The notes below the pieces were generated by a model that saw only the letters and a list, made by a program, of their open reading frames with translations, was not told the DNA's origin and ran no database searches. The position numbers and the translations under genes were made by a program. A stretch of 17,234 nucleotides of DNA. Source: DATHRK01 sp035465395 (GTDB taxonomy: Bacteria > Gemmatimonadota > Gemmatimonadetes > Longimicrobiales > RSA9). Shown piece by piece: positions 1-7,120 of this stretch (its first letter is position 1; each line of letters begins with the position of its first letter). The DNA lies in the NCBI GenBank assembly GCA_035465395.1, contig DATHRK010000095.1:1-17234 (forward strand), in the 5' to 3' direction.

Positions 1-543
1 CGTGTCGCCCAGCGCGATGTCGGCTCGCTCGACCGCCGCGAAGCCCGTGAACAGGCCACAGCCGCCACCGATCACATCGTCGGGCTCCAGGCTGGGCGGC
101 AGTCGAAGAATGCGCACCCCCGGCAGGAGGTGAATCGCCTCCGCCCAGCCCCCGAGAGGCCCATCGTCCGCCGAGTAGGTGATGCCGTACACGCGCCGGC
201 TCGGGCAGCGATTCGGCTGGCCGGCCACGAGGCAGTGGTAGCAGTCGCCGCAGGCCTCGTGCACGTCGTAGAACGTGACCGCATCGCCCACGGCGAGCGG
301 TGCCCCCAGCGCGTCCCTCTCCACGCCCCGTAGCTCGGCGACGCGGCCGACGCTGACGTGGCCGGGGACGATGGGGTAGGGCACCCCCGCGAGGCGGCCG
401 TGCCAGAGGTGCACGTCGGTGCCGCACACCTCGCTGGCGATGGTCTCGAGCAGGACCGAGCCCGGCAACAGGTCGGGATCGGGCAGGTCCCGCACCTCGA
501 TGGGAGCCTCCGGGCCCGGCATGACGGCAGCGCGGATGGTCAC
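1..543 (-). CDS. Zinc-dependent medium-chain alcohol dehydrogenase, N-terminal part (runs off window)
   Basis: The first 181 residues of a medium-chain dehydrogenase/reductase are visible; the Rossmann domain lies outside the window. The GroES-like catalytic domain has the catalytic-zinc ligands Cys40 (EVCGTD), His62 (PGH) and probably Cys162 (GGGCGLFTG). A structural-zinc lobe has Cys98, Cys101, Cys104 and Cys113. Its last spacing is eight residues, where classical enzymes have seven. The usual Glu of the GHE motif is Val63 here. The family oxidises alcohols or reduces carbonyls with NAD(P); the substrate cannot be told. I chose the GTG at 543 because the family start pattern (a few residues, then RAAVMPGPEAPIEVRD) follows at once and no better start exists upstream. 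There is no convincing Shine-Dalgarno. It lies 32 nt after the last LVIVD gene, so it is probably co-transcribed with it. No signal peptide is seen, so it is probably cytoplasmic, unlike its upstream neighbours. Confidence 0.85.
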   Translation of the reverse strand, partial: MTIRAAVMPGPEAPIEVRDLPDPDLLPGSVLLETIASEVCGTDVHLWHGRLAGVPYPIVPGHVSVGRVAELRGVERDALGAPLAVGDAVTFYDVHEACGDCYHCLVAGQPNRCPSRRVYGITYSADDGPLGGWAEAIHLLPGVRILRLPPSLEPDDVIGGGCGLFTGFAAVERADIALGDT

Positions 544-575
544 TGGGCGCGTCCGAAAGGCGAGACCCCCAACGG

Positions 576-1910
576 CTAGTCCGTGGCCTCGCGGGGCGCC
601 GGCCCGTTCTCCCAGTCCTGCACGCTGGAGATGTTGGGCATGCCGTAATCCTCGCCGTTCCAGCCGTCGAAGCCGTCCATCCGGAACGCCCAGAACCCGG
701 TCGCCGAATCGCTGATCACGATCAAGCCGTCGGCGTTGCGCACGTCTACGCCGAACGCGCCGTTGCACTTGCCGTCGAGGCAGCCGCCGAGGCCGCCCGG
801 GCCCGGGTAGGTGTCGTAGAAGGCGACCGTCTCGGGGTTCTCCGGATCGCTCATGTCGAAGACGTGGAGCCCGTCCTCGTAGGCGCTCACGAACACCAGC
901 GGCCAGCGGACCTCGTGGTTGTGGCTGAGGTTCTTCCAGTCGGCGGTCCACGCCCCCACCGAGCGGTTGATCACCTTCGTCTCACCGCTCTGGCCCGGAC
1001 GGAGGTCGAAGATGCGCAGCGGCGAGTACTGGTACTCGACCTCGCCGACCGCGAAGGCGCCGTCGGGCGACGGCGTGAAGGTGTGCCCCCAGGGGACCGT
1101 CGGAATGCCCGCGATGCTGAACAGATGCTCCGGCGTCTCCGGCGTGGAGATATCGAAGATGTGATACCCGCCCCCGCCGCCCCCGTAGAACTTGTCCTGC
1201 CCGCTCTCGGGGTCGTAGGCCGCGTACATGTCGTGGTAGCCACGGCCGCCGCTGTTCACGCCCTCCGGGATCGGCACCGCCGCGACGAATCCGTCCTCGC
1301 CCGCCACCACGCGTCGCAGGTCATAGATGTGGGCGACCGGGGAACGCGTCGTGCTCAGGAGCAGCGGCCGCCCGTCGGAGTGCTTGTAGATGAAGATGTT
1401 GTGGAAGCCGCCGGGCGCGTCGGCGAAGCGGATGCGGGCCACCTCGCGGATGGTCGTCGTGTCGGGGAGGCCCGTCACGTCTACGACGACCGCTCCCAGG
1501 TCGGCGTCCGCGCCGCCCTGTCCGAACTGCGTGGACTGGACGTAGTAATGCCGGCCCCCATCGACGAACAGCTTGCCGTCCATCGGACCCGATCCGGTAT
1601 GCAGCTCGGCGTCCGCGATGCGCCACTCGTAGAGCACCGACGCCTCTGCCGGATCGCTCAGGTCGATGATGTCGAAGCCGTGCACCAGACGCCGGCCCAC
1701 GTAGGCGTATGGGCGGTCCAGGTCCTGCTCCAGCTCTATGTCGGAGACGCTGCGGGTGTCCGGCGGGTTGAGCTGGATGTGCGAGAGGGCCTGGACGTTC
1801 TCGGTCGCGCCCTTGTCCTCACCGGGGTCGGTTAAGGACCGCTGGGCGGCGACCCCGTGCGGGGCCGCCGCCAGCAACAGGCTGGCCAAAGCGAGCCGGC
1901 CGAACCGCAT
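576..1910 (-). CDS. Secreted LVIVD-type beta-propeller protein, paralogue 1
   Basis: A 444-residue protein with a signal peptide (about residues 1-22, cleavage near GVAA-Q), followed by the PGEDKG element shared by all three paralogues. The body consists of repeated beta-blade motifs (GFDIIDLSDP, HIYDLRR, YHIFDIS, LRIFDL, LHVFDMSDPENPE) typical of the LVIVD family, whose function is unknown. Histidines 170, 177, 226, 250, 276, 330 and 332, and the pair Cys377/Cys382 (CX4C), are shared with both paralogues. The protein ends abruptly at APREATD with no sorting or anchor domain. Its ATG overlaps the stop of paralogue 2 by one base (TGATG), and a GAGG lies about 10 nt upstream inside that gene, so translational coupling is likely. 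I infer a periplasmic or extracellular location. No enzymatic activity can be assigned from sequence. Confidence 0.88.
   Translation of the reverse strand: MRFGRLALASLLLAAAPHGVAAQRSLTDPGEDKGATENVQALSHIQLNPPDTRSVSDIELEQDLDRPYAYVGRRLVHGFDIIDLSDPAEASVLYEWRIADAELHTGSGPMDGKLFVDGGRHYYVQSTQFGQGGADADLGAVVVDVTGLPDTTTIREVARIRFADAPGGFHNIFIYKHSDGRPLLLSTTRSPVAHIYDLRRVVAGEDGFVAAVPIPEGVNSGGRGYHDMYAAYDPESGQDKFYGGGGGGYHIFDISTPETPEHLFSIAGIPTVPWGHTFTPSPDGAFAVGEVEYQYSPLRIFDLRPGQSGETKVINRSVGAWTADWKNLSHNHEVRWPLVFVSAYEDGLHVFDMSDPENPETVAFYDTYPGPGGLGGCLDGKCNGAFGVDVRNADGLIVISDSATGFWAFRMDGFDGWNGEDYGMPNISSVQDWENGPAPREATD
579..680 (-). repeat. 102-nt near-identical repeat at the 3' end of LVIVD genes, copy 1
   Basis: The last 34 codons of paralogue 1 recur at the ends of paralogues 2 and 3. 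By eye I count about 4 mismatches in 102 positions against copy 2 (1913-2014) and about 8 against copy 3 (3386-3487). The encoded tails of copies 1 and 3 are identical, and copy 2 differs by one Ile-to-Leu change. The copies lie about 1.3-1.5 kb apart in direct orientation. Confidence 0.85.
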
Positions 1911-3253
1911 CAGTCCGTCGCCTCGCGCGGCGCCGGCCCGTTTTCCCAGTCCTGCACGCTGGAGAGGTTGGGCATGCCGTAATCCTCGCCGTTCCAGCCG
2001 TCGAAGCCGTCCATGCGGAAGGTCCAGAACCCGGTCCACGAGTCGCTGATCACGATCAGACCGTCCTCGTTGCGGACGTCCACCCCGAACGCCCCGTTGC
2101 ACTTGTTGTCGGCGCAGAGGCCGATGCCCGGCGGGCCCGGGTACGTGTCGAAGTGCGCCACCGTCGTGGGGTTCTCGGGGTCTTCGAGGCTGAACACCCA
2201 CAGCCCGTCTTCGTAGCCGCTGACGAACACGTACGGCCAGCGGACCTCATGGTTGTGCTGGAGGTTCTTCCAGTCGGCCGTCCACGCCGCGATCGACCTG
2301 TTGATCGTCTTGGCCTCCCCGCTCTGCCCCGGGCCGAGGTCGAAGATCCGGAGGGGCGAGTACTGATGCTCGACCTCGCCGACCGCGTACCGTCCGTCCG
2401 GAGACGGCGTGAAGGTGTGGCCCCAGGGCACCGTCGGGATGCCGGCGATGCTGAAGAGGTGCGCGGGAGCGTCGGTGTCGGAGATGTCGTAGATGTGGTA
2501 CCCGCCGGTGCCGCCACCGTAGAACTTGTCCTGGCCGGTGGCGGGGTCGTACGCAGCGTACATGTCGTGGTAGAACGGCACGCCGAACGGCGGGTTGCCG
2601 GTGGCCATGCCCTCCGGGATCGGAATCGCCCCCGCCAGCCCGTCCTCGCCCGCGACGACCTTCCGCAGGTCGTACATGTTGACGACGCCGCCGTTGGTAG
2701 TCGTCAGCAGCAGCGGGCGGCCATCGGAGTGCTTGTAGATGAAGATGTTGTGGAAGCCGCCCGGCATGTCCGGCGCCCGGATCCGCGCGACTTCGCGTAC
2801 ACCGTCCGGGTCGGGCAGGTCGGTCACGTCGAAGACGATCGCGCCGAGGTCGAGGTCCGGATCCCCGCCGAACTGGAACGACTGCACGTAGTAGTTGCGG
2901 CCTGCGTCCCAGAAGATCTTGCCGTCCATCGCGCCGAACGGCTGGTGGAGGTCCTGGTTCTCGATCCGCCAGCTCGTCAGGAGGGTCGCGTTGGACGGGT
3001 CGCTCAGGTCGAAGACGTCGAAGCCGAACTCGGTGATCACCCGGCCCACGTAAGCGAAGGGACGGTTCATGTCCTGCTCGAGCTCGATGTCGGTAGCGCT
3101 GAAGCCGCTGTCGGTGAGCTGAATGTGGGACAGCGCCTGGACGTTGTCGGAGTGGCCCTTGTCCTCGCCCGGCAGATCCTGGGCGGACGCGGGCAGGGCC
3201 GCCGCGACCGCCAGGGCGGCCAACGCGGCGGGCATGCGCAGAGTGTTCCTCAT
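1910..3253 (-). CDS. Secreted LVIVD-type beta-propeller protein, paralogue 2
   Basis: A 447-residue paralogue of its two neighbours, alignable from the PGEDKG element to the shared C-terminus. I start it at the ATG at 3253. This is preceded by an AGAGG-type Shine-Dalgarno at about 6 nt and opens a good signal peptide (MRNTLRMPAALAALAV, cleavage near ASA-Q). A longer in-frame extension to 3319 would put non-signal residues in front and is rejected. Blade motifs include FDVFDLSDP, NMYDLRKVV, YHIYDISD, LRIFDLGPG and LWVFSLEDPENP. Shared histidines are 168, 175, 229, 253, 279, 333 and 335, and the CX4C pair is Cys380/Cys385. It differs from the other two around residues 124-135, where FQFGGDPDLD replaces TQFGQGG. 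Its stop overlaps the start of paralogue 1. The 129-nt gap upstream holds a possible internal promoter. The protein is predicted to be exported; its function is unknown. Confidence 0.88.
   Translation of the reverse strand: MRNTLRMPAALAALAVAAALPASAQDLPGEDKGHSDNVQALSHIQLTDSGFSATDIELEQDMNRPFAYVGRVITEFGFDVFDLSDPSNATLLTSWRIENQDLHQPFGAMDGKIFWDAGRNYYVQSFQFGGDPDLDLGAIVFDVTDLPDPDGVREVARIRAPDMPGGFHNIFIYKHSDGRPLLLTTTNGGVVNMYDLRKVVAGEDGLAGAIPIPEGMATGNPPFGVPFYHDMYAAYDPATGQDKFYGGGTGGYHIYDISDTDAPAHLFSIAGIPTVPWGHTFTPSPDGRYAVGEVEHQYSPLRIFDLGPGQSGEAKTINRSIAAWTADWKNLQHNHEVRWPYVFVSGYEDGLWVFSLEDPENPTTVAHFDTYPGPPGIGLCADNKCNGAFGVDVRNEDGLIVISDSWTGFWTFRMDGFDGWNGEDYGMPNLSSVQDWENGPAPREATD
1913..2014 (-). repeat. 102-nt near-identical repeat at the 3' end of LVIVD genes, copy 2
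   Basis: This is the second direct copy, encoding the last 34 residues of paralogue 2. It is closest at DNA level to copy 1 (about 4 differences counted by eye). These blocks could support recombination between the tandem genes. Confidence 0.85.
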
Positions 3254-3290
3254 GGTTCCTCTTCTGTGGTGTTTTTCGCGGAAGCACCGG

Positions 3291-3319
3291 ATGCTGCCGC
3301 CTCCGGGCTCATCCGTCAA
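3291..3319 (-). promoter_or_regulatory. Possible internal promoter before LVIVD paralogue 2
   Basis: Read on the minus strand, TTGACG (3319-3314) is followed after a 17-nt spacer by CAGCAT (3296-3291). The -35 box is good but the -10 box is weak (3 of 6 consensus positions). It sits in the only long gap of the unit (129 nt) and would give a leader of about 30 nt. This gap holds no gene and I see no terminator in it. Confidence 0.3.
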
Positions 3320-3382
3320 TCCTGCGCTGGTCCGGCTCGGGAGCCCGCCGATTCGACACCGCCGGGGCCGTTCCGGACGTCC

Positions 3383-4747
3383 TCAGTCCGTCGCCTCCCG
3401 CGGCGCAGGCCCGTTCTCCCAGTCCTGCACGCTCGAGATGTTCGGCATGCCGTAGTCCTCGCCGTTCCAGCCGTCGAAGCCATCCATGCGCAGCACCCAG
3501 AACCCCGTGCTCATGTCGCTGCCCACGATGAGCCCATCGGCGTTCCGCACGTCGACGCCGAAGTTGCCGTTGCACTTCCGGTCGCCGCACATGCCCACGC
3601 CGGGCGGCCCCGGGTAGGTGTCCACATGCGCCACCGTCGTGGGGTCCTCCGGGTCCTCGAGGCTGAAGACCCAGAGCCCGTCCTCGTAGCCGCTCACGAA
3701 CACGTACGGCCAGCGCACCTCGTGGTTGTGCTGGAGGTTCCTCCAGTCGGCCGTCCAGGCGGCGATCGAGCGGCTGATGACGCGCTGCTCGCCCCGCTGT
3801 CCCGGTCCGAGGTCGAAGATGCGCAGCGGCGCGTACTGGTACTCGACCTCCCCGACGGCGTAGCGGCCATCCGGCGAAGGCGTGAAGGTGTGACCCCACG
3901 GCACCGTGGGTATGCCGGCGACGCTGAACAGATGCGTGGGGGCCGCGGTGTCGGTGATGTCGAAGACGTGATAACCGCCCGCGCCGCCGCCGTAGAATTT
4001 GTCCTGCCCCGTCGCGGGGTCGTAGGCGGCGTACATGTCGTGGTAGCCCTGACCGGGGCGCAGGCCCGACATGCCCTCCGGAATCGGGATCTGCGCGACC
4101 AGCCCGCCCTCTCCGCGCAGCACGGCGGCCATGTCGTAGACGTGCGCGTTCGCGCTCCGGGTCGTCGTGATCAGCAGGGGGCGACCGTCGGAGTGCTTGT
4201 ACAGGAAGATGTTGTGGAAGCCCCCGGGCGTGTCCGGCGAGCGGATGCGGGCGACCTCCCGCACGGCCGACGTGTCCGGTAGGCCGGTGACGTCGAACAC
4301 GATCGCCCCCAGGTCGGCGTCGGGGCCTCCCTGGCCGAACTGCGTGGATTGGACGTAGTAGTTGCGACCGCCCTCCGCGAAGATCTTCCCGTCCATCATG
4401 CCGGGGCCCTGATGCAGCTCCGCGTCCTCGATGCGCCAGCTGTACAGAACGCTCGCGGCCGCCGGGTCGCTCAGGTCGATCACGTCGAAGCCGTAGACGA
4501 ACATCCGCCCCACGTACGCGAACGGCCGGTCGAGGTCCTGCTCCAGCTCCACGTCCGACACCGTCATCGCTTCGCCGAGCTCCACGTGCGACAGCACCCG
4601 CATGTTCTCGCTGGTGCCCTTGTCCTCGCCGGGGACGTCCGCCACGGGCACCGCGTCGTCCTGCGCCGATAGCGGTGGCGCGGCCAACGCGGCGGCGAGC
4701 CCAAGGGCCAGCGCGGCCCGTCCTACGTCGAATCGCATCGAAAGCAC
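3383..4747 (-). CDS. Secreted LVIVD-type beta-propeller protein, paralogue 3
   Basis: A 454-residue protein, first of the three paralogues in transcription order. A signal peptide (ALALGLAAALAAPPLSA, then Q) precedes the shared PGEDKG element. Blade motifs include FDVIDLSDP, AHVYDM, YHVFDITD, LRIFDLGPG and LWVFSLEDPEDP. Shared histidines are 178, 185, 236, 260, 286, 340 and 342, and the CX4C pair is Cys387/Cys392. I prefer the GTG at 4747 because a GGGAGG Shine-Dalgarno lies 6 nt upstream; the ATG at 4738 would be 15 nt away and is the alternative. The start is only 13 nt beyond the multicopper oxidase stop, with the ribosome site filling that gap, so the two genes are almost certainly co-transcribed. 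LVIVD proteins are generally of unknown function. The gene order suggests this one works with the copper oxidase outside the cytoplasm. Confidence 0.88.
   Translation of the reverse strand: MLSMRFDVGRAALALGLAAALAAPPLSAQDDAVPVADVPGEDKGTSENMRVLSHVELGEAMTVSDVELEQDLDRPFAYVGRMFVYGFDVIDLSDPAAASVLYSWRIEDAELHQGPGMMDGKIFAEGGRNYYVQSTQFGQGGPDADLGAIVFDVTGLPDTSAVREVARIRSPDTPGGFHNIFLYKHSDGRPLLITTTRSANAHVYDMAAVLRGEGGLVAQIPIPEGMSGLRPGQGYHDMYAAYDPATGQDKFYGGGAGGYHVFDITDTAAPTHLFSVAGIPTVPWGHTFTPSPDGRYAVGEVEYQYAPLRIFDLGPGQRGEQRVISRSIAAWTADWRNLQHNHEVRWPYVFVSGYEDGLWVFSLEDPEDPTTVAHVDTYPGPPGVGMCGDRKCNGNFGVDVRNADGLIVGSDMSTGFWVLRMDGFDGWNGEDYGMPNISSVQDWENGPAPREATD
3386..3487 (-). repeat. 102-nt near-identical repeat at the 3' end of LVIVD genes, copy 3
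   Basis: This is the third direct copy, encoding the last 34 residues of paralogue 3. It shows about 8 differences from copy 1, mostly silent, since the encoded peptide is identical to copy 1. Confidence 0.85.
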
Positions 4748-4760
4748 CCTGTGCCTCCCG

Positions 4761-6560
4761 TCACTGTGGTTCGACCCGGAAGACCATCTTCATGCCGGTC
4801 TCCAGGTGCTCGGATATGTGGCAGTGCAGCATCCAGTCGCCGGGGTTCGACATCTCCACCAGGAGATCGACCACCGACCCCAGCGGAATCACCGCCGTGT
4901 CCTTCCAAACGAAGTTGGTGTTGCGTACCCCGTTGCGCTCCAGCACGAGGAAGCGCTGCCCGTGCAGGTGCATGGGGTGGTGCATGGGGTGCATGGACGT
5001 GGGCTGGTTGCGGATCCGCAGCTTGATCACGTCGCCGAGCCCGAAGGTCCACGCGATGTCCATGTTCTCGGATCCCGTCGCGACGTCGCGCAGGAACCAG
5101 CGCACGTCGGCGCCGGTGGACAGGTAGTTCATCATCGGCATGACGTCGTTCCACTCCACCGGGTGGTAGTAGAACGTGTCGACGGCCATCATCTGCAGCA
5201 GCGGCAGCGGCAGCGATCCGATGTCCACGCCGAGCTCCAGCTCGTGGTCCGCGGGCCGGTCGAAGTGCTCCCGAAAGGCGTCGATCTCGGCGATGACGGT
5301 CTCGTTCACGCGCAACGCCTCGAAGGACGCCCGGTGGCTCTCCGTCGACGGCTCCCCCGCAACGGACACGGCGCCCAGCGTGTCGACCTGGGAACGGAAC
5401 GTGCCCAAGTAGTGGTCGATGGCCTGGATCCGGTTCGTGATGGTGTGCGTGCCGGCGTCTTCGTACAGCACCTCGACGATGTAGCGCTCGGCCGGCGCGA
5501 TGACCACGCTTTCCACCAGCGCCTCCCGCTCGTAGAGTCCCACGTCCGAGCCGATCACCTTCGTGACCCCTCCGTCGAAGGAGAGGTTGAACACCCGGGT
5601 GTTGGAGACGTTGGTCAGGAAGAAGCGCACGACGTCGCCCGGGCGCGCGTCGATTCGGTAGTCGGACTCGCCGTTCATGAGCAGGACGTTGCCGAACCGC
5701 CCCATCAGGGCGTGCGTCGCGCCGTCGCGTCCGTAGGGGATGATGCCGGCGTCGTCGATCAGTAGGTCGTCCAACATGACGACCTCCTCGGAGTTCACCG
5801 GGTTGAAGTACGCCGGCTCCGGCGAGGTCACCATCATGTTGCCGTAGAGCCCCAGGTCCTGCGCGATATCCTCGCGATGGTGCGGGTGGTACCAGTAGAC
5901 GCCCGCGTCGCGGAAATACACCTCGTAGTGGAAATCCTCCCCGGGCCCGACGGGCTCCTGTGTCACGCCCGGCACCCCGTCGAAGCGGTTGTCGAGGCGG
6001 ACGCCGTGCCAGTGGATGGCCGTGGGAAGCTCGGTGGCATTGTGGAACGCGACGTGTACGGTGGCGCCCTGCGGCGCGCGAATGAGCGGACCGGGGTACT
6101 GCCCGTTGAACCCGTACATCACGAACGTGCGCCCGTTGATCGTGCGGCGGACGAGGCCGGCCTCGAGCGCGAGCGTGTCGCCGTCCTGGAGCTCCACGAC
6201 CTCGCGATAGGCCGCCGCGGGGAGCCGCATCGGGTCGACGCCCATGCCGGGAAGGAACGGCTCCGCGTCCGGATCCAACGCCATGAGCTGGGGCAGCATC
6301 GGCATGCTCATGTCCACCGGTGGCATGCGCCACGCGCCGGGGTCCGCGGCCGCACCATGCCCGTCGTGTCCCATCGCGCCGTGGTCCATCCCGCCCGTGT
6401 CACCCGCGGTGGGCACGGCGTCCGGCGCGCCCGAGCCGGTCGCGGCCGGACCATCGTCACCCGGACGGGCCTGGGGCGTCCCGGCGCACGCGAAGAGGGC
6501 CGCCAGAGTGGCGGCGCGAAGGGCGCCGGAGCGCAGCTGTCCCATCGGCCTGTCTCTCAT
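4761..6560 (-). CDS. Multicopper oxidase (laccase/CopA-like), exported, Met/His-rich N-terminus
   Basis: A 599-residue multicopper oxidase, which oxidises a substrate at a type-1 copper and reduces O2 to water at a trinuclear centre. All four copper motifs are visible: HWHG (183-186), HPHH (225-228), HHPMHLHG (527-534) and HCHISEH (579-585) with Cys580 and the axial Met590 (ETGM). An export signal ends in LFAC (Cys25), a plausible lipobox. Residues 57-92 are rich in Met and His (GGMDHGAMGHDGHG, then MPPVDMSMPML), as in copper-handling oxidases. The start is the ATG at 6560; 6545 is an alternative, and neither has a clear Shine-Dalgarno. It lies 38 nt after the 173-aa gene and 13 nt before LVIVD paralogue 3. 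The substrate is unknown; Cu(I), phenols or another metal are all possible. Catalytic competence is well supported, the specific role is not. Confidence 0.93.
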   Translation of the reverse strand: MRDRPMGQLRSGALRAATLAALFACAGTPQARPGDDGPAATGSGAPDAVPTAGDTGGMDHGAMGHDGHGAAADPGAWRMPPVDMSMPMLPQLMALDPDAEPFLPGMGVDPMRLPAAAYREVVELQDGDTLALEAGLVRRTINGRTFVMYGFNGQYPGPLIRAPQGATVHVAFHNATELPTAIHWHGVRLDNRFDGVPGVTQEPVGPGEDFHYEVYFRDAGVYWYHPHHREDIAQDLGLYGNMMVTSPEPAYFNPVNSEEVVMLDDLLIDDAGIIPYGRDGATHALMGRFGNVLLMNGESDYRIDARPGDVVRFFLTNVSNTRVFNLSFDGGVTKVIGSDVGLYEREALVESVVIAPAERYIVEVLYEDAGTHTITNRIQAIDHYLGTFRSQVDTLGAVSVAGEPSTESHRASFEALRVNETVIAEIDAFREHFDRPADHELELGVDIGSLPLPLLQMMAVDTFYYHPVEWNDVMPMMNYLSTGADVRWFLRDVATGSENMDIAWTFGLGDVIKLRIRNQPTSMHPMHHPMHLHGQRFLVLERNGVRNTNFVWKDTAVIPLGSVVDLLVEMSNPGDWMLHCHISEHLETGMKMVFRVEPQ

Positions 6561-6598
6561 TGGAACGGTCGTGGGCGTTCGCGCGCGGTCTCGCGAAC

Positions 6599-7120
6599 CT
6601 AGAACCCGATCACCCCGCAGGGCTCGCTCTCGAACGGGCCGTGCCCCGCCATCGAGTGCATGCGCCCGCTGGGAGAGGATCCGCGCAGGAGCACGGGACC
6701 CGTCCAGCGCTCGACCCCGGGGTCCGGCTCGGCCGTCAGGAAGACGAGGAACTTGTTCAGCGCGATCCGGCTCTCGAGCGTGCCGTCTGCGCCCAGGACT
6801 CCGAGTCGGTGCACCCGGCCCAGGTCGGGCGTCGCCGCCCAGACCACGACCGTCGTGCCGACCGGCGCCGCCAGACCTTCCACCGTCAGATCCAGCGTGA
6901 AATCGTGGCGGCCGTCGCGCGTCGCGCTGACGCCGAAGGGCGACGCGGCGAAGTGGAGGCGCACCTCGCCCGACGCGCCGTTGGCGTGGGCGGTGGGAAC
7001 GAGGCGGATCAGCATCGGATCGGGCGGCGCGGCGCACTCCGACCGAGGGGCGGCCGGCGGCGGCCCGATCACCGCCGCCGCGACGAGCGCGGCGAGGCCG
7101 CGCGCTGCTGTCAGGGTCAT
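6599..7120 (-). CDS. Secreted protein of unknown function, first gene of the copper-oxidase unit
   Basis: I do not recognise the family with certainty. The 173-residue protein has a signal peptide (about residues 1-25) and a predicted beta-rich core (VRLHFAASPFGV, HDFTLDLTVEGL, VGTTVVVWAATPD). The part around VVVWAATPDLGRVHRLGVLG faintly recalls the extracytoplasmic domain of anti-sigma-K proteins, but no transmembrane helix or anti-sigma helix is present. The C-terminus is rich in possible metal ligands: GRMHSMAGHGPFESEPC. Cys29 and Cys168 could form a disulfide. The start at 7120 is supported by AGGA 7 nt upstream. It is the promoter-proximal gene, 38 nt before the multicopper oxidase, so a role beside that enzyme, such as copper delivery or accessory binding, is an inference only. 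Confidence 0.8.
   Translation of the reverse strand: MTLTAARGLAALVAAAVIGPPPAAPRSECAAPPDPMLIRLVPTAHANGASGEVRLHFAASPFGVSATRDGRHDFTLDLTVEGLAAPVGTTVVVWAATPDLGRVHRLGVLGADGTLESRIALNKFLVFLTAEPDPGVERWTGPVLLRGSSPSGRMHSMAGHGPFESEPCGVIGF

Noticed and set aside
2153..4282. 709-codon open frame on the plus strand opposite the LVIVD genes
   Set aside because: It is the antisense of two strongly supported paralogous genes, with an Arg/Val/His-rich composition typical of shadow frames in GC-rich DNA, no domain and no ribosome site.
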